The notes under the pieces were generated by a model, which worked only from the letters and a program-made list of their open reading frames with translations, was not told where the DNA came from and ran no database searches. Below, piece by piece: positions 1 through 8,547 of a stretch of 64,000 bases of DNA. Positions within the stretch are counted from its first letter, which is position 1. The number at the start of each line of letters is the position of its first letter. The stretch lies in assembly GCA_963210315.1 (NCBI GenBank), contig OY723264.1:496001-560000 (forward strand), given 5' to 3'. This DNA comes from Rhynchopus euleeides (Eukaryota; Euglenozoa; Diplonemea; Diplonemida; Diplonemidae). The position numbers and the translations under genes are program-made.

Positions 1-32
1 CATTTTTTGATTTACTCAGCCATTCTCTGTCT

Positions 33-637
33 CTATGCCGGGACCCCAAACTCAAGGAGTTCTTGCTGTTCCGGGGTCAGTGAGGGTGCAGGCGCTTCAG
101 GTGCTGCAGGTGCTGCAGGTTCTTCAGGTGCTGCAGCGCTGGCAGCCTTCGGTGCGGGTTTCGACGCAGTCTTTGCAGGTCTCTTTGGGGGTGCCCTTTG
201 GCGCGGTGCCTGCTTCAGCTCGTCGGGTGGAAGCATCAACGCATCATTAAGCGGTGCCTGCTTCAGCTCCTCCGGGTGGAAGCGTCAACGCATCATTAAG
301 GAAGAAGGAAGCACAGTTGCTACGCTTTTTTGCAGCTGCAGGAAACGACACCATACCCAACAACAATCCCCAGACCGTCGAGGGAGAGTGGGCGCCTGGA
401 TCCCCTGACACAGATCTCTAGTGCCGTTGTGATCCCCTCGGATAACGGCTCCTGGACGTTGTCAGCGGAGGTTGCCTGTGTGGCGGTGACCTCCGTATAC
501 CCCGCGGGATCCAGTGCCAGTAGCGCCTTCTTCAGCTTTTCGTCGACCCCTCGGCCGACGCTCTCCTTGATGTCAAGGGCCACCTTCAGGGTGGCACCTC
601 GCAGCGCCCTGAAGGCTGTGATCGTATCATCATTCAC
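33..637 (-). CDS. Element-borne hypothetical coding fragments, copy 1
   Basis: Two minus-strand open segments lie inside the fold-back element. The first (637-320) is a charged, alpha-helical-looking segment with the stretches DIKESVGRGVDEKLKKALLA and LDPAGYTEVTATQATSADN. It has no ATG; it begins with GTG in frame after a TAG. The second (239-33) is Ala/Pro-rich and ends with SLTPEQQELLEFGVPA. A 49-50-bp tandem duplication around 205-300 separates them, and one repeat unit carries an extra base that puts it out of frame with the other. I do not recognise a transposase or any known family. These may be exons of one spliced gene or decayed remnants. The same layout is preserved in the second copy at 26840-27444. 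Confidence 0.25.
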
Positions 638-970
638 AATCTCGAGGGTGTTCTACGCGGCTCCTGGAACTCACTTCCTTCTCAGGTGTTTCTGGGCATG
701 GGGCAACCTTGCCCAGGTGTTTCTGGAGTCCCGCCCCACATGTCGTGCGTTCTTTCGTACGGTGTATAGTGAGTTCTGGCAATAATTTTTTGCTCGGTCA
801 GCGCAGTGCCTCCAGTCCTGTCTCAGTAGCCACACAGAAAGGGGGACCAAAAAAAACTGGGGGGGGACCAAAAAGCGAGACCCCCCCCCCAGATTGCGTA
901 GTTTGTGCGTAGTGAAAAAGGGGTAAATCAGGGGCACCAATTTACGTTCCATAATATTTACGTATACGGT

Positions 971-1037
971 ATATCAAGTAAAAATACAAGTATAATAGTT
1001 GACATGCAAGTATTATACTTGTATTTTTACTTGATAT
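971..1037. repeat. 67-bp palindrome
   Basis: Arms at 971-996 and 1012-1037 are exact reverse complements of 26 bp around a 15-bp spacer. The same 67 bp recur at 28037-28103 in the right arm of the complete element, and nearly so in its left arm. The structure could extrude as a cruciform or fold as an RNA hairpin. Confidence 0.9.
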
Positions 1038-1076
1038 ACATGTATTTTACATGTATATTTCAGGCATATACATGTA

Positions 1077-1405
1077 CCGTATACGTAAATATTATGGAAC
1101 GTAAATATTATGGAACGGGCCCATTTTTGGCCGGTCCGTTCCATAATATTTACGTTCCATAATATTTACAGGGCCAGTTGGGGACTCGGTGGTGAGGACG
1201 GCTTGCGTCAGGAATCGCGCGAAAAGTGCACGAGTAGGTCCCGTCAGGGACTCTGTATGCCGTCCGATCACCTGGTCCAAGTCCCCGAGTCGCAGAAAGC
1301 CCTGTAAATATTATGGAACGAAAAAAATCTGGAACGCCAACCCACCAGCGTTCCAAAATATTTACGTTCCATAATATTTACGTTCCAAAATATTTACGTA
1401 TACGG
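1077..1405. mobile_element. Nested palindromic element with 24-bp inverted ends
   Basis: The 24 bp at 1077-1100 (CCGTATACGTAAATATT...GGAAC) are repeated inverted at 1382-1405 with one mismatch. A further inverted copy lies at 946-969, and shorter GTTCCATAATATTTACG words are scattered inside. Another internal inverted pair, GGGGACTCGG / CCGAGTCCCC-like, sits at about 1184-1290. It is absent from the otherwise matching right arm of the element ending at 28208, so it is a later insertion or series of insertions. There is no coding potential. Confidence 0.65.
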
Positions 1406-2573
1406 TATTATACATGTATAATAGTTGACATGCAAGTATTATACATGTATAATACATGTATATACTTGTAGTTATACATGTAAAATTTACAAGATCCCAC
1501 CGTGTATGCATGGCAGGGGGGGGGGGGGGGGGGCAGTGTGTTCGATGACACCTTTCAGTTGCGTCTTGACTTGACGGCAACGCCGCCGTCGGTCTGTTCT
1601 CTGCCCAGGATACGCAGGAACTTTGTTCCGGCTGTCCAGCCATCTGTTCTGGTTTCTCTGAAGAATGGTCTTCACACTCTTTACGTACGGTGCCGACAGC
1701 ATCACATTTTTTTGATTTTGTGAGAAACATAAAAACGGCAGCGCACCATCTTTTTATTGCAAGAACAGCTAGCCCTTCACACTAAAAAAAAGGGGGGGGG
1801 CTCGTGGCAAATTCAGGGATCGGTTCGCGCTTCGAGGCGAGCCATTAGCCCCGAATCAAGCAGAGCCTTTGGCCTGGGAACAAAGCCATCGGACAAGGGC
1901 GGGACAGGCAGGCATAGTTAGATGGGGGGGTGCGGGGTGCAGCTGGTTAAGCCGTTCATTGGACTGTTGATACAATACCCTGTCAATTTCCAAACGGGGC
2001 TGATTTGGGAGGTCTCCGCTCTCGGCAAAACTTCTGGCGAACGTCGGCATATGCTCCCCCTCATACGAAGAGGGGGAAACGCACCGCTTTCGCCACCGCG
2101 AGAAGACGCCTCTTTACAAAACAAGTGACACAGCCTCGTCCCGCTGGAGAACTATAAAACTATGCCTGCATGCCACAGCTGGGGGAGGGGAGGGGGCAGA
2201 AACGTAGAAAAATCAAGGCACATAATTTTGCCTTTTCATCCTTTCACTCAAGAAATCACAGGGGGGGCGGGGGTCGGGTGGGTTTGGCAGGCCACGTTTC
2301 ATATCAGTGTTTAAGATACTGTTATGAAAAACGGGGCTTAGCCCCGGTTTTCGAGATTTTGCCCCGAAAAACCGGGGGTGCCTCTTTTTTTTTTCACCGG
2401 GATTTTTCTGAGATTCTGTCCGGGTACTATTCCAGGGTACTTTTTGGCCAGAGGAGGCCGGGGCCAAGAGCACAGTGCCCTGCCCCAGGCGTTCGCCCGA
2501 TGAACCTGTTGAGCACAAGGTGCACGTTGACGACATGCGGCGTGCGACTATGGAGCAGAATCAGATGTTCACT

Positions 2574-2617
2574 ACCGTGGCCTCCGGCGGCTGGGGGGCT
2601 CCGCCCCCCAGACCCCC
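2574..2617. repeat. GC-rich hairpin repeat, copy 1
   Basis: ACCGTGGCCTCCGGCGG is followed by a GGGGGGC-TCC-GCCCCCC stem-loop and AGACCCC. The same ~43 bp occur at 29318-29360. It would form a strong hairpin on either strand. Confidence 0.75.
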
Positions 2618-4164
2618 CTGTGGCCTGTGCATGTCCAGAACCAAGTCTGCAAGGGCAACCTGCGGTGCTTTCAACACCACCACGCTCTCAAGAACGCCTT
2701 CCTCATCGACTGGCTCCTTCGCGTTGACGACAAGAAGGAGCGCGCTCCTCTCGGACCTGGCAGCGGCGGCGAAGTCAGTCCCCTGCAGACTCTCCACCCT
2801 GCCCATCCCAGTTGAGTGGCGTGGGGTGGTGTGTTGTGGGAAGGGAAAGCCCTTCCATTTGGGGAAATGGCCGAAATTTTACCCCCGATTACCCCCGGTT
2901 TTCGGCGCGCAGCCCGGAACCCTATCTTTTACCCTGTTTCATATAGTGTGATTTTTTTTGTTGCTCGGCGTAAAACAACTGGGGGAGGGGGTGGGTGGGC
3001 GGGTGGGGATGCTGAATAAGATTTGTGGCATCATGCCGACGACACACCTGGAGCTCACTTTTCACGAGCTGCTCCTGGCCCGGCTGTTGCACGGGCGAGG
3101 AGCTGTTCACGAAACCGGCCCGGGAGGGGGCAAGTATGATTGTGAGAAAGTGAAGGGTAAAGCAAGTCACCCCTACGCCATCCAGCAATGTGTGCCATTT
3201 TCTTTTTCGTAATCACTACACCACAGGCGCATTGCACAGGAAAACTGTCGGCAGAAGCAGGTGGGCAGGGGGGGTTTCGTGGGTTTCGTGGGTTTGGTTG
3301 GTATTGCCTCGTTGGAAAAGAAAATACAATTTGAACTGGCACACGCGGCGGATCACGGAAGGCCTGCACCAATCTACATGGATGACAAGGCAGTTCGAAA
3401 ACAATCAGCAGTGTCAGATGCACGAAGGTCGGCGGCATATCCTTCCTGTTTCTCGAAAGCAAGCCTTCCGGCCATCAAAAAGACAGCTGTCTGTTTGGAA
3501 CATTTTGGTGACCCGCATTCAAATGCTGAGAACCGAAAAGCAAAACATTGTGCGTGGGGGTGGGTGGGGGGGTGGGGAGGGCATTCAAAGCTTGAAGGAG
3601 ACCAGCCCAACAAATTGCGGGGGGGGTGGGGAGAGGGCAGGGCGCCACTGCCTCCGCAAAAGCTTGGCCCTGCGGCCCCGCCCCCGCCGCAGAAAGGAGC
3701 TGTCAACAAAGACCGGGGGGGTGGGGGGGGTTGTGTGTAGCGGCAGTGCCTTATTAGCCTGAGATAAGAAGGGATTCCCTCTACCACCAACCTGATGAGA
3801 GGAGCGGCCACCAGTGGGTAGAGAAGGGGTTGTCCGACGGTGTCACATGGTTTTGATCTTCCCATCCGGCAAATCGTCGGCGTATTCACATCAATGGAGA
3901 AAGTACCGCCAAGAAATGCGCCGTTCTGCACCGCTGAGTACCAAGGCCCTTCTATGCTCAAACAAACACCGGCACGCATCGCACTCACGCTCGGTTTCTT
4001 TGTATCGACAAACAAGCTTTGTTCAGGAGGGAGCTGTATTCAAATTCTTCCGAAAATTACAGGAATTCCCTGTGGAGCAACAGCGCAACATAGGGGTGGC
4101 GTCGTACAACCCCGATAAAGGTAAACGATATGACCGACATCCCTGAGGCGAATAAGGTTTTTAA

Positions 4165-4385
4165 AATATAAGGATGTCGTCTGTGCGCCCAAACCCCCGG
4201 TGAACAAACCTCGCATGGTTGTTTTTGCCTGATATCAAGGCTGGTCGCGTCTGTGCGCACAGCCATAGCAATAAGGCAAAGTAGGTTTGCGTTTGTCACC
4301 CAGAAGCGCTCTGCCGAGCCATCTTCACTGACAAGGCTGCTTGTTATCGTGACATAATAGAAGCACACGGTTGACCTGTCTTCAT
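4165..4385. repeat. Dispersed repeat family R1, copy 1
   Basis: This shares successive blocks with 6727-7017: a GTGCGCC...AAACC...GTGAACAAACCTC block, then GTGCGCACAGCCATAGCAA, then GTTTGTCACCC and a CTTCACTGACAAGG-like block. Part of the family is also in the eIF6 intron at about 19460-19560. Copies are diverged, so this is an old insertion. Confidence 0.55.
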
Positions 4386-4949
4386 TCGTTCTACAGGTTG
4401 TGTGTCTGACAGAAACACGGGGTATCTAATGAGTTCACGGTGAATTATTCATGGAGAAATCGTGATCCTTTCGCTTTATAATTGACACCCTGTCCAGCAA
4501 CTGTGGGAGAACAGTTCCGGGCTACTTTCTTTGTTGAGCACACCCTTCCTGTCTCAAGGCTGTGTTGAGGCCCTGTGAAGTGGCATGAAGGTGCTAATCC
4601 AAAAGCTTCAGTCGTACGATTTTCCTTCGTTACTTCGCGACTTCGCTACGCTTCGTCGCTCGTAACTAGTAAAAACGAAACGGAAATAACGAGAACAGTG
4701 AGTTTCGCCTTCTCTTGTTGGGTGTCGACAAGCCAGGCGGTGTGAGAGCCAGGCTACTGCACAGACCTGTTCTGTCCCTTTGACACCCATTTCCTCACAG
4801 AGCAGGGGAGGGGGGGTGGGGCCTGTCTGCTTTTTTTTTCACAAGACGCCATTCCCTTGCAGGGTTGCAGTATTTTGTCTTCCCCCTCACCACACCCCCC
4901 ATCCAGTATAATGAAGCACGCGGATGGGAGGAAAACCCCACGCTCTTCA

Positions 4950-5681
4950 TCAGAACCCTTCCTGGAGCTGCCCGCGAACCTTCTCCAGGAGTGCCGCAAG
5001 GTCACCGCTCGACAGAGGCTCGCTACTGCCAATGCTGCTGTCCACCTCGCTGTCACCGCCCTCCTTTTCCATACACAAGAATGTCCGCGTTGTTTCCAGG
5101 GTTTCGATATTTTCGAACGTCTCAAAGGTGCCCTGGGACGAGCTGTCCGCCCACTGCAAGTCGCACGACGACTCGGAACACGAGGTGGCGCCACAGCTGG
5201 TGGAGCTGGACGACTTCTGGCTCCCAACGCGAGCCGACGTTTTCGTCAGCCTTGTCCCATGCCGCTGCATGCGCTCGCACAGGTTCTGCTTGCGGTGGTG
5301 CATGTGCACCTTGGTGCATGCCGTCCCTTCAGAGCAGGTCCCGTGAAGGAAGGGTTCACACCGCATCTGCTGCCACATCTCCTCCACAGGCGCGCGCCAC
5401 TGCAGCTGGCAGATGCGGCAGCGCAGGGTCATCCTCTGGCGCACAACCCGCACGTTGTCCCACGAGTTGTGGCAGCACGGCCTGCTGTTCTGCACACCGA
5501 TGCATGCGTCTGTGCTGGGCACCTCGGAAGGGTCAGATGCCGTGGCACGCGTCTTGTTGCGCCCGCCCCGGCGACGCGGCTTCTTGGCGACAGGCGTCGG
5601 GACCTCCGCCACCGCGTGAGGTGTGGCGGTAGCGCACTGCGCAGAACCCCCGGGGCAAGCAACAGCAGCAGCACCTGTCAT
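4950..5681 (-). CDS. CCCH-type zinc-finger protein, putative RNA-binding
   Basis: A single-exon protein of 243 aa; the first in-frame ATG is at 5681. The N-terminal third is low complexity with a basic patch (KKPRRRGGRNKTR) that could act in nuclear import or nucleic-acid binding. The centre has NSWDNVRVVRQRMTLRCRIC, then a CCCH finger: C-EPFLHGT-C-SEGTA-C-TKV-H, spacing C-x7-C-x5-C-x3-H. An upstream CxxC pair (RCRIC) may bind a second metal. The C-terminus is Ser/Glu-rich and acidic. CCCH fingers with this spacing usually bind RNA and act in mRNA stability or translation; that role here is inferred from the family. The NSWDNVR block before the finger resembles proteins I associate with kinetoplastids and other protists, but I cannot name an orthologue. 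Confidence 0.75.
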   Translation of the reverse strand: MTGAAAVACPGGSAQCATATPHAVAEVPTPVAKKPRRRGGRNKTRATASDPSEVPSTDACIGVQNSRPCCHNSWDNVRVVRQRMTLRCRICQLQWRAPVEEMWQQMRCEPFLHGTCSEGTACTKVHMHHRKQNLCERMQRHGTRLTKTSARVGSQKSSSSTSCGATSCSESSCDLQWADSSSQGTFETFENIETLETTRTFLCMEKEGGDSEVDSSIGSSEPLSSGDLAALLEKVRGQLQEGF

Positions 5682-6169
5682 TTCGATCGGAACAGATACC
5701 CAACAAATCGTGCAACGCACACCTCCTCCAGACGGGTGTCGGCGCAACGCAGCGGCGGTCTAATTGAGGTCGGGGCAGGGAAGGGGGGCTGGTTCGTAGG
5801 TTAAGGTTGAAGCGAAAAAAACTTGCACGCGGCCCGGGGCGGGGGCAAGGGTTTCTCGATGAGAACAGCGGGGGCGGGGGTGGGGTGGGGGGAAGGAGGG
5901 ATGCGCTGGGGAATCAAGAAAGCCCTGCGGCTGGTGCTCCAAGGAGCGATATAGATAAGCGATGGGCCAAGCGGGGCGTTTGGGGGAAAGGCAATGCCCG
6001 CGGAGGAAATCGATGCCAAATAGAAGCCTGTGTGGTGTGTGTTATAGGGGCATAGTTGTGATGTGTGAGCAGGCTGCAGACAAGGCATATGCGGAAGTGT
6101 GACAGCCTGAACTCTCCGGCACTTCTGAGGGACGAAGGAGGGGGTGACGGGGTGGGGGGGGAGGGTGTG
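5682..6169. other. Intergenic, no feature seen
   Basis: This is the 5' side of the CCCH gene and the 3' side of the first astacin unit. It contains G-rich low complexity at 5830-5900 and nothing else recognised. Confidence 0.4.
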
Positions 6170-6726
6170 TGAGTCTGCTGGCAGTGCTCCGGTGATGCAA
6201 GGGCCCTCATTCCTGGCGGGCTGCGTCTCGAAACCCCAGGTTAACATGGCGTCAACACGCACATTGATGGGGGGTGGGGAGAAGAAGGGGTGTGGTGGTC
6301 TTGGCGAGTAGAAGCGTCCCCCACAGAGACGTAATGCTGCAGCGACAAAGCCACGTCTTGTTGAGCCGAGCCAAATAAACCTCACACGATGTGCCGCAAC
6401 CACTCCTGGGGGTGGGGGGGGTTGAAGAAGACTGGTGCGTCTGAAAGGATGCAGGCACACACACCTTGGCACCGCATTGTGCTTTTGAAACACGGTCAAA
6501 AGCTCCGTGGGAAAGGAAGCAGGGTTGCCCGGATCCCACGGGGGTAGGGTTTCCAAAGGGCAGTGCACCTCCATCCTGTGGACGCAACCCAATCTGCTCA
6601 ACTCATCCCGTGCGTCCCCCCACCCACTCAGGCAGGCGGTGGCAGCGGCAACACGACAAACGAAACAGCCACGGCGTCAACTGGGCGTCGCTCTCGCAAC
6701 TGGTGTTGGGGACCACGCGTCAAAAA

Positions 6727-7017
6727 GATAAGGCGTTGTTTGTGCGCCAAACCCGGGTGAACAAACCTCACGGGGGGCCTTCGCTCAGAAATGCAGAGAA
6801 GTGATGAATGGTGAGCCGCCTCACAACACTGGCTGCAGAGTGACACAGTTTGACACACAGTGGCACAGAGTGAAGGCCTCCCACGTGTTTTGCCTGATGA
6901 AGGTTGGTGTGAGTGTGCGCACAGTCATAGCAACAAGGCAAGGTAGATTGTGTTTGTCACCCAAAGCGCTGCCAACTATCTTTTTCACTGCGACAAGCTT
7001 TCCTTTTGTTGTGTGTG
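6727..7017. mobile_element. R1 insertion with preserved empty site
   Basis: In unit 2 the sequence reads GTCAAAAACACTC (A5 at 12765-12769). Here the same site is split by 291 bp, with AAAAA on both sides (6722-6726 and 7018-7022). This is a clean insertion with a 5-bp target duplication. It has no terminal inverted repeat and no coding potential, so a SINE-like or other short non-autonomous element is likeliest. Related sequence lies at 4165-4385 and in eIF6 intron 2. Confidence 0.75.
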
Positions 7018-7080
7018 AAAAACACTCTTGTGCTTCAATCGGACTGAGCCGAACACACGGCAATTTCTAGGGTTCACACC

Positions 7081-7150
7081 TGCGTGTGTATGGAAGGTCC
7101 ATACGTGTGCTGACAACAGTTATTGTTGCACCGTGACCTGAGACACAGAT
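7081..7150. repeat. Dispersed palindrome-bearing repeat R2, copy 1
   Basis: TGCGTGTGTATGGAAGGTCC is followed by ATACGTGTGCTG and ...CCGTGACCTGAGACA. It contains the near-palindrome GTATGGAAGGTCCATAC. Copies are at 12831-12900 (in the duplicated unit) and 57927-57991. Confidence 0.6.
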
Positions 7151-8547
7151 GAAAACGTAAAAATAGGCGGCGAAGAAACAGGGAACCGGGGAAGGGTGGG
7201 ATATGAGGCAAATGCGAAAAAAGGCGGGGGGGTGGGAGTGTCAAAAAAATGAGACACTTCGGATCGTGGGAGGTCATATTTGAAAAGAGAACGCGCTTCC
7301 AAACCAAAAAGCGAAAGGAAGTGCGTGAGGGAGGGAAAATATCTCCCGAGGGAATGATGCGCAGTCGCTCCGTGCCTAAATATGCCAGTCTGACACAGAT
7401 GTTGTTCGAGCAGGTCGCCTGAGTATTGTACACTTTCGAGCGAGGGCCTAAGAAAATAATGCTAGGTGTTCGTGGCGGGTTTCGGTGCAGAGGTCGTGTT
7501 CCATCTAACTCACACCCAGCAAAGAAATCCCAAACCAACAAAACAAACAATGCTGATTTGGCTTCCCACCCAACTCGCTCCTGCAGTGCCGCCACAGCTG
7601 TGGCATGGAAGGAAAAGGTGCATGAAGAGCGAGTGGTGGGTGAGTCGGGGCCAAACCGAAGAAAAGAACAGAAGGAAGTAAGGAATGGTGGGTGGGATGG
7701 GATGGGAGGGAGGCTGGCATGCACGGCACCTGGCAGACATCAAAGCGCCAGGTGATGGTGCTGGGGGCTTGCTGTTGCTGATATCCCCAACTGCGGAGAG
7801 TTCGCTGGGTCCGCACCGAACGTTGTGGTGCCACTGACAAGGCCGCATGACGTTGTTCTGATGTGCTTCCTCGAGTAATTTCAGTGGCACCGCATCCAAC
7901 CTGGCGTGTGAGACGACCAGGCTGTGATGCACAACAACAACAACCGTGTTTGCGTCATTTGCATTGGTACTGCGGAAGACTGATGAAGTGAAAGAATGCT
8001 GTGTCATCAGTCATCGACGCACGTACAGAAGCCGCTCCCTCAATAATTCTTTGCCAGGGACCTACGCCACGCCACGCGTGAGGCAGGACACGGGAACGGA
8101 TTTCGAATAACGGAGGCAACAACAAGGGCCTCGCTGTGACAGGAAGCCTGTTAACAGATGGCAGTGGTGAGGGGTGCCAGCAGTTTGGATAATATGATAA
8201 ATGCGACCGCAGGGTGTGGCGTGAGTGGCACCGACAGGCGCTGTAGGTCCGCATTGTGCATCGTGCAGGATGCAAGACTGACACAGGGACTCGGAATGCG
8301 GAATCGGGCCGGAATATAGAGCAATCGTTTGCACACAGAAACTCGTCAAACAAAACGAACTCGCACAACACCTGCTGTGGAAGTTGCCTTCGTTGTCAAA
8401 AGCGCTACCCTCTGCCACAGACAGGTGACCCGCTTGTGGGAAAACAATCGGTGAAAACCGAAACAATAGAAAAAGCAAATCGACATGCAACTCGGTGGCA
8501 CCTGAATGCCGCGATCCCTGCATGCGGTGTCAAGAGCTCTGCCCCTA

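Larger units (their letters stand above)
1..1504. mobile_element. Fold-back (palindromic TIR) element, copy 1, right part
   Basis: Positions 1-945 are almost identical to 26809-27746, with only a few substitutions. The right end, ...GATCCCACCGTG at 1504, is the same terminus seen at 28208 and, inverted, at 26541. The left terminus lies outside the window. The right arm is made of AT-rich self-complementary words (TACATGTA, TACTTGCATG). It includes a 67-bp near-perfect palindrome at 971-1037, identical to 28037-28103. A second palindromic element is nested inside it at 1077-1405. The family is defined by the complete copy at 26541-28208. Near-identity of the interiors points to recent movement or duplication. 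Confidence 0.8.
1505..4949. other. Gene-poor intergenic region
   Basis: No convincing gene was found on either strand. Contents: an 18-nt G run at 1516-1533, a GC-rich hairpin repeat at 2574-2617, several G-rich low-complexity stretches (2955-3010, 3550-3740) and a dispersed repeat at about 4165-4385. Open frames here (for example 2475-2951 plus, 3374-4015 minus) lack recognisable domains and run through G/C-rich low complexity. Confidence 0.5.

Noticed and set aside
2475-2951. Plus-strand 158-codon frame
   Set aside because: It runs through the GC hairpin repeat and low-complexity sequence; no domain, and opposite to all confident genes.
3374-4015. Minus-strand 213-codon frame
   Set aside because: No recognisable domain, crosses Pro/Gly-rich simple sequence, and no acceptor or conserved block supports it.
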